Assembly: GCA_021780105.1 (NCBI GenBank)
Contig: JAJXZJ010000023.1
Location: forward strand, 62,001-126,000
DNA length: 64,000 nucleotides
Origin: a bacterium
GTDB lineage: Bacteria > Verrucomicrobiota > Verrucomicrobiia > Limisphaerales > J093
Direction of reading: 5' to 3'
Shown here: in pieces, positions 29,085 through 38,880 of the stretch
How positions within the stretch are numbered: the stretch's first letter is position 1
How the letters are laid out: each line of letters begins with the position of its first letter
Notes under the pieces: model-generated
The model's database searches: none
The model's input: only the letters and a program-made list of their open reading frames with translations
What the model was told of the DNA's origin: nothing
Program-made: the position numbers and the translations under genes

Positions 29085-30341
29085 ATGCCCCGCTTTCAAT
29101 ACAAAGCCCTCAAGACCGACGGTGCCGTGGCGGAAGGACAGCTTGAGGCCACGGGCCGCGTGGAAGCGCTGCGGCAGATCGAAAGCCTGGGCCTGCGGCC
29201 GGTCAACCTCGCCGAGCAGGCCGGCAAGAACGGCGACAAGGGCGCGAACGGCTCAACGGTTTCATTTTCCCTCGGGTCGCTTTCGCTGGGCGGCCCGTCC
29301 GACAAGGTGGCGCCGCGCGAACTGGAGAATTTCACGCGGTTGCTTTCCAGCCTGCTCGCCGCCGGCGTGCCGCTGAGCCGGGCGCTGGTGATTCTGTACA
29401 AGGAAGCCTCGTCCCCCGCCGCCGCCGCGAAATGGAAGGAGGTTCACGATCTTGTGGTGGACGGCATGGCGCTGGCCGATGCGATGGCCCAGTCGCCGAA
29501 AACGTTTCCGCGTGTGTATGTGGCGATGGTGCAGGCGGGCGAGACGGGCGGCTTTCTGGACGTGGTGCTGAACCAGATCGCGGATTTTCAGTCGCGCGAG
29601 AAGGACCTGAAGTCCAAGGTGATGACGGCGATGCTGTATCCGTGCATCCTGCTGGTCCTGGCGCTGGCCGTCGTGGTGTTCCTGCTGACGTTCTTCATTC
29701 CGCGCTTCCAGAGCGTGTTTGCCGGCTTTGGCGCGGCGTTGCCGATGGCGACGCAGATCGTCGTGGGCGTCAGCGAAATTGTGCGGCACTACGGGCTGTT
29801 TGCCGCGGCCGTGATCGTCGTCGCGGTTTTTCTGGTGCGCAACTGGTTCACTTCGGAAAAAGGAAAGCGAAGCTGGGAGGGCCTGGTCCTGCGCGCGCCG
29901 CTGGTGGGACCGCTGGTCGCGCAGTTCGCGATGTCGCGGTTCTGCCGGATGCTCGGCACGTTGCTCGGCGCCGGTGTCCCGTTGGTGCAGGGCCTGAACG
30001 TCGCCCGCAAATCCATCGGAAACCAGGTGCTCGTGGACGCGGTCACGAATTCCATCGAACGCGTCCAGCAGGGCGAACAGCTCGCCGCCAGCCTGGCCGA
30101 CTGCCAGGGACTGTTCACCGGCTCGGTGCTGGAGATGATTTCCGTGGCGGAGGAAAGCGGCCGGCTCGACGCCGAGCTGGTGCGCATCGCCAACGTGACC
30201 GAAGGCGACCTGGACCGGCAGTTGAAGACGGCGGTGGCCTTCGCCGAGCCGCTCATGCTGTTCCTCATCGCCGGCTTCATCGGCACGATTTTCATCAGCA
30301 TGGTGCTGCCCATTTTTACACTGCAAGAACACATCAAATAA
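29085..30341 (+). CDS. gspF: type II secretion inner membrane platform protein GspF/PilC
   Basis: MPRFQYKALKTDGAVAEGQLEA, two T2SSF domains with VYVAMVQAGETGGFLDVVL and FTGSVLEMISVAEESGRLDAELVRIA. Confidence 0.97.
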   Translation: MPRFQYKALKTDGAVAEGQLEATGRVEALRQIESLGLRPVNLAEQAGKNGDKGANGSTVSFSLGSLSLGGPSDKVAPRELENFTRLLSSLLAAGVPLSRALVILYKEASSPAAAAKWKEVHDLVVDGMALADAMAQSPKTFPRVYVAMVQAGETGGFLDVVLNQIADFQSREKDLKSKVMTAMLYPCILLVLALAVVVFLLTFFIPRFQSVFAGFGAALPMATQIVVGVSEIVRHYGLFAAAVIVVAVFLVRNWFTSEKGKRSWEGLVLRAPLVGPLVAQFAMSRFCRMLGTLLGAGVPLVQGLNVARKSIGNQVLVDAVTNSIERVQQGEQLAASLADCQGLFTGSVLEMISVAEESGRLDAELVRIANVTEGDLDRQLKTAVAFAEPLMLFLIAGFIGTIFISMVLPIFTLQEHIK

Positions 30342-30362
30342 CTCCAAAGCGAGGTTGAGAAC

Positions 30363-30815
30363 ATGAACTGCAAACCCAATCGAACCCATTGGACCGGGCG
30401 GCACGCCGCGCGGGGCTTCACCCTCATTGAACTGCTGCTGGTGCTGGTGATTCTGGGCATTTTGGCCGCCATCGTGGTGCCGAAATTTGCCGGCCGCACC
30501 GAGCAGGCCAGACAGGCGGCAGCCCTGACGCAAATCTCGTCCTTCAGCACGGCCCTGGACGCCTTCGAGGTGGACAACGGTTACTACCCCAAAGGCCGGA
30601 ACGGTCTCATGGAACTGGTCCAGCAGTCGCGCGACGCGCAAAGCTGGCACGGACCTTACGTCAAGGAAGTGCCCAAGGACCCGTGGGGCAATGACTACAT
30701 CTACGAATGCCCCGGCCGGCATAACCCAAGCTCCTACGATCTGAGTTCGATGGGGCCGGATCTGCGTGCAGGGACCGACGACGATATCACCAACTGGCAA
30801 CAGCAAAAGAAGTAA
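30363..30815 (+). CDS. gspG: major pseudopilin GspG
   Basis: ARG|FTLIELLLVLVILGILAAIVVPKFAGR...DNGYYPKGRNGLMEL...KDPWGNDYIYECPG. Confidence 0.96.
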   Translation: MNCKPNRTHWTGRHAARGFTLIELLLVLVILGILAAIVVPKFAGRTEQARQAAALTQISSFSTALDAFEVDNGYYPKGRNGLMELVQQSRDAQSWHGPYVKEVPKDPWGNDYIYECPGRHNPSSYDLSSMGPDLRAGTDDDITNWQQQKK

Positions 30816-30854
30816 CGCCACGGAGCGACCCGGCCGGCCGCCCCGGAATTGTCC

Positions 30855-31472
30855 ATGACCACACGAAGCCGCCATCACGAAAGCCAGGCGATGCCGCCGA
30901 CGGCCACGCGCCGGGCCTTCACGCTTGTCGAGCTGCTCGTGGTCATGACCCTGCTCACCGTGGTCCTGGCCATCGCCGCGCCTTCCCTGGGCAAGTTCTT
31001 CCACGCCCGCACGCTGGACTCCGAGGCGCGCCGGCTTCTCGCGTTGACGCGATCCGGCGGCAGCCGCGCGGTGGCCGAGGGGTTGCCGATGGTCCTGTGG
31101 CTGGACGCCAAGCAGGGCAGTTACGGCCTGGAAGCCGAACCCGGCTACGACGACCGCGACCCCAAGGCCGTGGAGTTCAAGATGGACAAGGATTTGACCA
31201 TGGCGGTCGCGGATACCAACACCCGCACGAACCTCTTCGCGGGCATCAATCCGATCACCGGCCGCAGCCAAATCCTGCCGGCCGTCACGCTGCCGGACAA
31301 CCGCGGCAATCTGCCGCAAATTCGTTTTCTGCCGGACGGCAGCATTGACGGGAGCAGCCCGCAGAGCGTGCGGCTGCAGGATCGCGACGGGAACGCGCTG
31401 TCGCTCGCGCTGTCAGACAACCGGTTGAATTATGCGATTCAATCCCAGCTCACGAACACGGACGGGCAATAG
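30855..31472 (+). CDS. gspH: minor pseudopilin GspH-like
   Basis: TRRA|FTLVELLVVMTLLTVVLAIAAPSL; alternative TTG start at 30849. Confidence 0.85.
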   Translation: MTTRSRHHESQAMPPTATRRAFTLVELLVVMTLLTVVLAIAAPSLGKFFHARTLDSEARRLLALTRSGGSRAVAEGLPMVLWLDAKQGSYGLEAEPGYDDRDPKAVEFKMDKDLTMAVADTNTRTNLFAGINPITGRSQILPAVTLPDNRGNLPQIRFLPDGSIDGSSPQSVRLQDRDGNALSLALSDNRLNYAIQSQLTNTDGQ

Positions 31473-31938
31473 CCGTGGGCGGGCGCAAGCCGGTTTCACG
31501 CTCGCCGAGGTGCTGGCCGCGTTGCTGTTCATGGCCATCGTGATTCCCGTGGCCATGCAGGGGCTGCACATCGCCACCCGCGCCGGCGTGGTGTCGGTGC
31601 GGAAGATGGACGCCGCGCGCATCGCCGACCGCCTGCTCACCGAAAGCATCATCATGACCAACTGGGTCCAATCCTTCCAAAGCGGCGTCGTCGAGGAAAA
31701 CGGCCGGACCTACCCGTGGAGCATTAGCAGCGAGTTGTGGATCCAGATGCAGACGAACCAGCCGGTGGACCTCGCCTCAGGCATGGGCGTCATCGCCGGC
31801 AGCCAGCCGTTGGTCAACCAGTCCACCGCCAACCAGATCACGATGAACCTGCTCACCGTGGAGGTGAATTACTTCGTCCAGGAGGAGAAATACACCGTGC
31901 GCTTGAGCACGCTGGTGAACCCGGAGACCGCACAATGA
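31432..31938 (+). CDS. gspI: minor pseudopilin GspI-like
   Basis: QAG|FTLAEVLAALLFMAIVIPVAMQGL; overlaps the gspH end. Confidence 0.85.
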   Translation: MRFNPSSRTRTGNSRGRAQAGFTLAEVLAALLFMAIVIPVAMQGLHIATRAGVVSVRKMDAARIADRLLTESIIMTNWVQSFQSGVVEENGRTYPWSISSELWIQMQTNQPVDLASGMGVIAGSQPLVNQSTANQITMNLLTVEVNYFVQEEKYTVRLSTLVNPETAQ

Positions 31939-32735
31939 CCGCGCACCGTCCCACCACCGGGCGCGGCCGCCGCGCCTTCACGCTGATCGAATTGCTGCTG
32001 GCCACGGCGATCTTTGCCATCATCCTGGTCGCCATCAACACGGTCTTTTACAGTGCGCTCCGGCTGCGCAACCGCACCAGTGACGCGATCGAGGCAACCC
32101 TGCCGGTCAACCAGGCGTTCGCCATCATGCGCCGCGACCTCCTCGGCGCGATGCCGCCGGGAGGCACGCTGGTCGGCGATTTCAAGAGCGGCAGCGGCAA
32201 CGCCAATGTGGGGACCCGCAGCAACTACGGCGGCAGCAGTGCGGCCGCCAACGCCAACACCGGCGCAGCCATGGCCCAAGGCAGCGGGTTGAGCGCCGCC
32301 CAGCTCGGCAGCCTGGACTTCTTCACCACCACGGGCACGCTCAGCGATGCCTCGCCGTTTGCCGACATCCAGGAAGTCAACTACCAACTGGTGCCCGCGG
32401 CCGACCAGGCCCATGCGCTGGGCAAGGATCTCGTGCGCACCGTCAACCGCAACCTGCTTGCCACGACGACGCCGGCCAGCCAGGATCAGAAGCTCCTGAG
32501 CAACGTCGCCAGTCTGGAATTTCTCTTCTTCGACGGCGTCGAATGGCGGAACACCTGGGATACCAGCATGGGCGACACCAATCTGCCGCTGGCGGTCGAG
32601 GTCCGCCTCCTGGTGGCTTCGGACAATTCGCAGGCCAACGATGTCAACCGCCAGCCGATGGAGATGATGGTGCCGCTGGAGATCACCACGAACAGCACCG
32701 CCGCCACCAACCAAACCACAGGAGGGCAGCTATGA
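31935..32735 (+). CDS. gspJ: minor pseudopilin GspJ-like
   Basis: RRA|FTLIELLLATAIFAIILVAINTVFYSAL; ATGA overlap with gspI. Confidence 0.85.
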   Translation: MTAHRPTTGRGRRAFTLIELLLATAIFAIILVAINTVFYSALRLRNRTSDAIEATLPVNQAFAIMRRDLLGAMPPGGTLVGDFKSGSGNANVGTRSNYGGSSAAANANTGAAMAQGSGLSAAQLGSLDFFTTTGTLSDASPFADIQEVNYQLVPAADQAHALGKDLVRTVNRNLLATTTPASQDQKLLSNVASLEFLFFDGVEWRNTWDTSMGDTNLPLAVEVRLLVASDNSQANDVNRQPMEMMVPLEITTNSTAATNQTTGGQL

Positions 32736-34135
32736 ACGTGCAGCCTTCCCCGCGGGCGTCGCAGCGCAGCTCCGTGCTGGTCATCGTGCTCTGGATCGCG
32801 CTCGGCCTGGTGGCGATCACCCTGTATTTCGCCAACTCGATGTCGTTCGAGCTGCGCGCCTCCGACAACCGCGTGGCGGCGATGTCCGCGGACCAGGCCA
32901 TCGAGGCCGCCGCCCGCTACGTCAGCGTCGTGCTCGCGGCCCAGGCGACCAACGGCACGCTGCCGGACGTCACGACCTACCAATGCGAGGCCGTGCCCGT
33001 GGGCGACGCGCATTTCTGGCTGATCGGCCGGGCCGGCGCCACCAACCTCAACGTCCAGCCAGACCAGGTTTTCTTCGGGCTGGTGGATGAAGGCGCCAAA
33101 CTCAACCTCAACACCGTCACCGCCAACATGCTCAACATGCTCACGAACATGACCCTCGAGCTGGCGGCAAACATCGTGGACTGGCGCGACACAAACGGCG
33201 GCGTGTCCACCAATGGCGACGGGCCGACCATCTACAACCAGATGGACCCGCCCTACCTCTGCAAGAATGCGGCTTACGAAACGGTGAACGAAGTCCGGTT
33301 GGTCTATGGCATGGACCTGGCGACGCTGTTCGGCGAGGATCTCAACCTCAACGGCGCGCTCGACCCGAACGAAGTGGACACCAACCGCAACAACTATGTG
33401 GATCCCGGACTGCTGGAATACTTCACTGTTTACAGCCGCGAGCCGAACACCCAGCCGGACGGCACCGCCCGCGTCAACATATCGAGCCTCAGTGGGACGG
33501 CCACCGCGTTGTCTTCCCTGCTGCAAACCAACCTGAGCGCCGCGCGCGCCACGGCGATTTTGAGCCGCCTCGGCCTGGGAGGCCAGTCCGGCGGTGGCGG
33601 CGGCCGGCCCGGCGGCGGCGGCGGGGGCACGACCACCGTGACGTTCACCAGTCCGTTGCAATTCTACGCCCGCAGCGGCATGACGGCGGATGAATTCGCC
33701 CTCATTGCCAACTGCATCACGGTGAGCAGCAACGACTACATCCAGGGGCGCGTCAACGTGAACACCGCCAGCGCCGCCGTGTTGGACTGCCTGCCCGGCA
33801 TCACCCCCGACGTGCTGCCGCAACTGTTAAACTACCGCCAGAACAATCCCGACAAGCTTACCTCGATCGCCTGGATGGTGGACGCCCTGGCCTCCAACAG
33901 CTCCGCCCTCCAGTTACTCGAAGCGGGGGACTACATCACCACGCAAAGCTACCAATTCACGGCGGACATCGCCGCGCTGGGTCCCTACGGCCGCGGCTAC
34001 CGGCGGGTGAAATTTGTGTTCGACATGAGCACGGGCACGCCGACCATTCTCTACCGCCAGGATCTCACCCATCTCGGTTGGGCCTTGGGCCGCTACGTGC
34101 GGCAAACCTGGTTGATGGCAAAGGATACACGATGA
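32732..34135 (+). CDS. gspK: GspK-like general secretion protein
   Basis: SSVLVIVLWIALGLVAITLYFANSMSFELRA; FGLVDEGAKLNLNTVTANML; RVNVNTASAAVLDCLPGI; ATGA overlap with gspJ. Confidence 0.88.
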   Translation: MNVQPSPRASQRSSVLVIVLWIALGLVAITLYFANSMSFELRASDNRVAAMSADQAIEAAARYVSVVLAAQATNGTLPDVTTYQCEAVPVGDAHFWLIGRAGATNLNVQPDQVFFGLVDEGAKLNLNTVTANMLNMLTNMTLELAANIVDWRDTNGGVSTNGDGPTIYNQMDPPYLCKNAAYETVNEVRLVYGMDLATLFGEDLNLNGALDPNEVDTNRNNYVDPGLLEYFTVYSREPNTQPDGTARVNISSLSGTATALSSLLQTNLSAARATAILSRLGLGGQSGGGGGRPGGGGGGTTTVTFTSPLQFYARSGMTADEFALIANCITVSSNDYIQGRVNVNTASAAVLDCLPGITPDVLPQLLNYRQNNPDKLTSIAWMVDALASNSSALQLLEAGDYITTQSYQFTADIAALGPYGRGYRRVKFVFDMSTGTPTILYRQDLTHLGWALGRYVRQTWLMAKDTR

Positions 34136-35589
34136 TCAGTCTGGAAAAACTCAGTTCATGGCGGTCGCAACGCCTCAACGGGCTGTTGGGCCTCGCGCTC
34201 GACGGCAACCGGCTGGAAGGCGTCGTGCTCCGGCGCACGAACGGCTCGGTGCAGGTGCAGCAGACCCTGTCCGTGACCCTATCCCTCGACCCGCTGACGA
34301 ACGATCCCGAACTCGTCGGCCGGGAAATCCGCAATCATCTCAATGCCGCCGGCGTGCGCGAACGGCTGTGCGCCGTGTGCCTCCCGTTGAAATGGGTGCT
34401 CGTCGCCCACACCACGTTGCCGGACCTGCCCGAGAGCGAATTGCCGGGACTGCTGCAAATCGAGGCCGAACGCGGCTTTCCGTGCGACGTGGCGACGCTG
34501 ATGCTGGGCACCTCCCGCCACGTCATTCCCGGCGGCGGCATGCACGCCACCCTGCTCGGCGTGCCGCGCAACCAAGTCGAACCGCTGGACCACGCCCTGC
34601 GGGCCGCGCAGCTCCGGCCGGTCAGTTTTTCGCTGGGAGTCTGCGCGTTGCAGCGGCCCGACGCCGAGGCTTCCAACGGCGTGCTGGCGCTGACCATCGG
34701 CGAAAGCCACGTCGGACTCCAGGTCACGGGCGGCGGCGGCGTGGCGGCGCTGCGGGTGTTGGAAGGGGCGGTGGAAACCCAGGGCGGCGCCCGCACGGTG
34801 CATGCGGACCTGGTGGCGCGGGAGGTGCGCATCACGCTGGGGCAGATGCCGGCGGAGTTCCGCGCCACGTTGCAGCGCGTGCGCATTTTCGGACCGCGCG
34901 ACCTCGCGGAAACGCTGGCCGACGAGATGGAACTCCGGCTGGAGCCGCTGGGCTTCAAGGTCGAGGTGGTGACCGCCTACGCGGCGAACGAGTTCAGCGT
35001 GGGAATTCCGCCGGCGACCACGGTTTCGGCCGCGTTCAGCCTGGCCGCGGCGCATCTGGCCGGGCGGCCGGCGGCGTTCGAGTTCATGCCGCCGCACGTC
35101 ACGGCCTGGCAGCGTTTCGCCACGCGGTATTCGTCCGGCGCCCTGCAACGGACAGGCGTGGCGGCCGGCGCGGCGGCGGCGCTGGTGATGGCGTTGTTCC
35201 TATATCAACAGATGCAAATCTGGGGGCTGCAATCGCGCTGGGGCAAGATCGAGACGCAGGTGCGCGCCGTGCAGTCCGCCGAGCAGCAAATCCGGCAGTT
35301 CCGGCCCTGGGGCAACCACTCGCTGCGCAGCCTGACGATTCTCCGCCAGCTCACGCAGGCCTTTCCGGAGGACGGCTCGGTGACGGCCAAAACGCTGGAG
35401 ATTCGCGACCAGTCCGCAGTGAGCTGCTCCGGCACGGCCACCGACCATCCGGCGCTGCGCCGGACGCTGGAGAAACTCGGGGCCGCGCCGGCTGTGGCCA
35501 ATCTCAACGTGGACATGATCCGCGGCAAAACCCCCATGCAGTTCACCTTTGATTTCCGCTGGAGCGAAGGAGGCAAGAGTGAAAATTAA
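34132..35589 (+). CDS. gspL: GspL/PilM-PilN-like actin-fold assembly protein
   Basis: LGLALDGNRLEGVVLRR, CAVCLPLKWVLVAHTTLPDLPESELPGLLQIEAERGFP, single TM followed by a PilN-like region; ATGA overlap with gspK. Confidence 0.75.
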   Translation: MISLEKLSSWRSQRLNGLLGLALDGNRLEGVVLRRTNGSVQVQQTLSVTLSLDPLTNDPELVGREIRNHLNAAGVRERLCAVCLPLKWVLVAHTTLPDLPESELPGLLQIEAERGFPCDVATLMLGTSRHVIPGGGMHATLLGVPRNQVEPLDHALRAAQLRPVSFSLGVCALQRPDAEASNGVLALTIGESHVGLQVTGGGGVAALRVLEGAVETQGGARTVHADLVAREVRITLGQMPAEFRATLQRVRIFGPRDLAETLADEMELRLEPLGFKVEVVTAYAANEFSVGIPPATTVSAAFSLAAAHLAGRPAAFEFMPPHVTAWQRFATRYSSGALQRTGVAAGAAAALVMALFLYQQMQIWGLQSRWGKIETQVRAVQSAEQQIRQFRPWGNHSLRSLTILRQLTQAFPEDGSVTAKTLEIRDQSAVSCSGTATDHPALRRTLEKLGAAPAVANLNVDMIRGKTPMQFTFDFRWSEGGKSEN

Positions 35590-36112
35590 GGACCGACAGC
35601 AGCTTCTTCTTGTCCTCGCGGCCGCCGCCGTGGCGTTGTTCATCGCGAACAAGGTGGTCTTCACGCCGCTGACCAACGCGTGGAAGGCCCGCTCGGATCG
35701 CATCGCCGATTTGCGCAAACGCGTGACGGACGGCGAACTGCTGCTCCAGCGTGCGTCCATCATCCGCTCCCGCTGGGACCAAATCCGCACGAACACGCTG
35801 TCGAACACGCCTTCCGTCGCCGTGCAGCAGCTTCTGAAAGCCGTGGAGGGCTGGTCCCAGGACAGCCGCGCGACGCTGACTTCCGAAGCCCCGCAATGGC
35901 GGCGCGACGCGGACGATTACATGACCCTGCAATGCCGCGTGGAAGCCGCCGGCACGCTCGATACGCTGACGCGGTTTCTTTACAACATCGAGCGCGATCC
36001 GCTGGCCGTGAGAATCGAGTCGGTGGAACTCAGTTCGCGCGACAATACGGGCCAGCAGCTCAACCTTGGCCTCCAGATTAGCGGGCTGGTGCTCAATCCG
36101 CCGCCGCAATGA
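35579..36112 (+). CDS. gspM: GspM/PilO-like protein
   Basis: GTG start preceded by AAGGAGG (35568-35574); KIKDRQQLLLVLAAAAVALFIANKVVFTPLTNAW with coiled-coil and PilO-like C-terminus. Confidence 0.7.
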   Translation: MKIKDRQQLLLVLAAAAVALFIANKVVFTPLTNAWKARSDRIADLRKRVTDGELLLQRASIIRSRWDQIRTNTLSNTPSVAVQQLLKAVEGWSQDSRATLTSEAPQWRRDADDYMTLQCRVEAAGTLDTLTRFLYNIERDPLAVRIESVELSSRDNTGQQLNLGLQISGLVLNPPPQ

Positions 36113-37224
36113 ATCCGATGCGAATCCATCCTTTGCCGAATGACACCGCCGCCGGCGACCTCACGGCGCCGGCCACCCTCGCACTGCGGACCAGGGAAAC
36201 GCGCGGCCGCCGGCCGGCGGGCTTGGTGGCGGCCCTGGCCGCCGCATTCGCCCCGCTTTCCCTGGTTGACCGGGGCGTGATGATCCGGCGCCGGGGGCTG
36301 CGGACAATGTTGTCGGCGGCACTGCTGCCGTGGGCCATCGCGCTGGCGCAGGAACCGCCGGCCGGGCCTGAAACCGCCACGAACGTGCCGCCCGCAGCCG
36401 CAACGAATGCAGCGCCGGAGCCGCCCAGCGGCCCGCCGGAGGCGGCTCCGGAGGCCGCTCCCGAAGCGCCGGAGCATCCCCCGGCCGAGGCCGGCGAAGA
36501 GCCGGCCGCCAACGCGGCGTCCGACGCGGCGCCCTTTGCGGCGGCCCGCAGGGCGGTCATTCCGGCGCGGCCCGCGCCCGCCACGACCTCGAATCTGCCG
36601 TTGGCAACCACCAACGTCCCTGGCGAATTCCCGGCCAATACACCGGCCAGTGCCGCCACGAACGCCTCCGCCGGCGCCGCAGGCGAAACGCCCGCCGGAC
36701 CGGCCGAAACGGCCGCCACCGCGAACCCCAATCCCCTGAGCTTCGCCGCGTTCAAGCTCATTGTGGATCGCAACATCTTCGATCCCAACCGGCAGCCGCA
36801 CCGGCCCGGCTACCACCCCGCGCGGAAGAACCCCGTGGTGGATTCCTTTGCGTTGGTGGGCACGATGACTTACGCGAAGGGCCGCTTTGCCTTCTTCGAC
36901 GGCACCAGCTCCGAGTATCGGAAGCAGGCCCAGGCTGCCGATACGATTGCGGATTACAAAATCGCGGCAATTGCGACCGACCACGTGGAACTCGTCTGCA
37001 AAACCAACAAGGTGAACCTGGCCATTGGGATGCAGTTGCGCCGCGAGGACGAGGGCGATTGGACGATGAGCGAGCAATCCGGCGCGTTCGGCGGCGCCGG
37101 CACCGGCACCAACGCCGCCAGCGGCAGCGCCGATTCAGGCGCCGCCCCGGGTGGCCTCTCCGCTGGCGCTTCAGACATTCTCAAAAAATTAATGGAACGA
37201 CGTGCAAAGGCAATGAACCCATGA
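36109..37224 (+). CDS. GspC/PilP-like periplasmic protein with Ala/Pro-rich linker
   Basis: Operon position; Ala/Pro-rich segment then LIVDRNIFDPNRQPHRPGYHPARKNPVVDSFALVGTMTYAKGRFAFFDG...DHVELVCKTNKVNLAIGMQLRRED. Confidence 0.65.
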   Translation: MNPMRIHPLPNDTAAGDLTAPATLALRTRETRGRRPAGLVAALAAAFAPLSLVDRGVMIRRRGLRTMLSAALLPWAIALAQEPPAGPETATNVPPAAATNAAPEPPSGPPEAAPEAAPEAPEHPPAEAGEEPAANAASDAAPFAAARRAVIPARPAPATTSNLPLATTNVPGEFPANTPASAATNASAGAAGETPAGPAETAATANPNPLSFAAFKLIVDRNIFDPNRQPHRPGYHPARKNPVVDSFALVGTMTYAKGRFAFFDGTSSEYRKQAQAADTIADYKIAAIATDHVELVCKTNKVNLAIGMQLRREDEGDWTMSEQSGAFGGAGTGTNAASGSADSGAAPGGLSAGASDILKKLMERRAKAMNP

Positions 37225-38831
37225 AAACCATTCCGACCTTCATTCTGTTGGCGACTCTGACCACCGGCTTCTGGTTGCGGGCGGCGGATGCGCCCGGCAC
37301 CGCACCTGACACGACCAACGCGCCCGCCGCGACAAACGAGGCGGCCGTGGCCAGCCCGCCCGGCCTGGTGCCGCCGCCGGCGGACACCAACGCGCCACCG
37401 GCCGCCCCGGCTTTCACCAACACCCCCGCCGGGGCGCCACCGGACAGTGGCGGCACCAACGCGCCGGAAAGCGGCGTCACCAGCGACGGGAAGATCTACT
37501 TCAACCTGCGCAACGCGCCGCTGGACCTGGTCCTGAACTACATGAGCGACGCCGCCGGCTTCGTCATCAATCTGCAAACGGAAGTCAAGGGCCGGGTGGA
37601 CATGTGGAGCAAAGGCCCCGTCACGAAGGACGAGATGGTGGACCTGCTCAACAGCGCGCTGAACCGCAACGGTTACGCGGCCATTCGCAACGGACGCATT
37701 CTTACCATCGTGAGCCGGGACGCCGCCAAGACGCAGGACGTGCCGGTCAAGAGCAACCGCAAGCTGGAGGACATTCCCAAGAACGACGAGATCGTGACGG
37801 AGATCATCCCGGTGCGCCACGCCACGGCCTCCCAGTTGACCAAGGACCTGGAGCCGTTGCTGCCGACCTCGGCGACCATGACGGCCAACGAAAGCGCCAA
37901 TTCACTGGTGATCACGGATACCCAGGCGGACATTCATCGGGTGGTGGAAATCGTGAAGGCCCTGGACGGTTCCATTTCCAGTGTGTCGACGATCAAGGTC
38001 TTCCCCCTCCAATACGCGGACGCCACGGCCCTGGCCAGTGTCATCAAGGAGATATTTGCCACGCAGAGCACCGCCAACGCGGCCGGGAACAATCCGCGGG
38101 CGCAATTCTTCAACATGTTCCGCGGGCGCGGCGGTTTTCCGGGCGCCCAGGGAAGCACCGAAAGCAACGGCGGAGCCAACACCCGCGTGGTGGCCGTGGC
38201 GGACGACCGGTCCAATTCGCTCGTGGTCAGCGCGCCGCAGGACATGATGTCCACCATCGCCGACATGGTGAAGGAGATTGACCTGCCCGTCAGCGACATC
38301 ACCGAATTGCGGGTGTTTCATCTCAAAAATGCCGATCCAACCGAGTTGGCCAACCAGTTCACTCAAATCTTCCCCAGCAGCACGCAATCCACCCAGAATC
38401 AGTTCCAGCGTTTTCGTTTTGGCGGACCACCCATGTTTGCCAACAACCAGAACAACTCCAGCGAACGGCAGCAGAAGCAGAGCCAGGTGGTGGCCGTGGC
38501 AGACGCCCGCACATCGTCTCTGATCGTCAGCGCCGCCAGCACGCTGATGCCGCAGATCGCGCAGATGATCGCGCAACTGGATGAGAGTCCCGCGAAAAAG
38601 GAGCGAGTGCTGGTCTATGATCTCCAGAACGCGGATCCCCAGGACGTGCAGCAGGTCTTGCAGGATTTGTTCAACCGGAACAACACCATGCGGACCAGCA
38701 CCGCCAACCGGAATTCGCTATTGCAGAATAACCCGCTGACGACGCGGGCGACGCAAAACCAGCAGGGCACCATGACCACCACGACCACCGGTTTTGGCAG
38801 CATGGGCGCCCGCACAGGGACCGGTTTTTAG
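37221..38831 (+). CDS. secretin N-domain protein (N0-N1-N2-N3 part of GspD, no secretin core)
   Basis: Signal peptide; repeated N-domains ending ..NSLVITDTQADIHRVVEIVKALDG, ..NSLVVSAPQDMMSTIADMVKEID, ..SSLIVSAASTLMPQIAQMIAQLDES; stops after a half domain. Confidence 0.88.
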   Translation: MKTIPTFILLATLTTGFWLRAADAPGTAPDTTNAPAATNEAAVASPPGLVPPPADTNAPPAAPAFTNTPAGAPPDSGGTNAPESGVTSDGKIYFNLRNAPLDLVLNYMSDAAGFVINLQTEVKGRVDMWSKGPVTKDEMVDLLNSALNRNGYAAIRNGRILTIVSRDAAKTQDVPVKSNRKLEDIPKNDEIVTEIIPVRHATASQLTKDLEPLLPTSATMTANESANSLVITDTQADIHRVVEIVKALDGSISSVSTIKVFPLQYADATALASVIKEIFATQSTANAAGNNPRAQFFNMFRGRGGFPGAQGSTESNGGANTRVVAVADDRSNSLVVSAPQDMMSTIADMVKEIDLPVSDITELRVFHLKNADPTELANQFTQIFPSSTQSTQNQFQRFRFGGPPMFANNQNNSSERQQKQSQVVAVADARTSSLIVSAASTLMPQIAQMIAQLDESPAKKERVLVYDLQNADPQDVQQVLQDLFNRNNTMRTSTANRNSLLQNNPLTTRATQNQQGTMTTTTTGFGSMGARTGTGF

Positions 38832-38880
38832 CCGGACGATGGCATATCCATTCTGTTCAGTCTATTCCATTGAGGTCAAC

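Noticed and set aside
29262-31319. 685-aa minus-strand ORF
   Set aside because: Antisense to gspF, gspG and gspH; shadow ORF.
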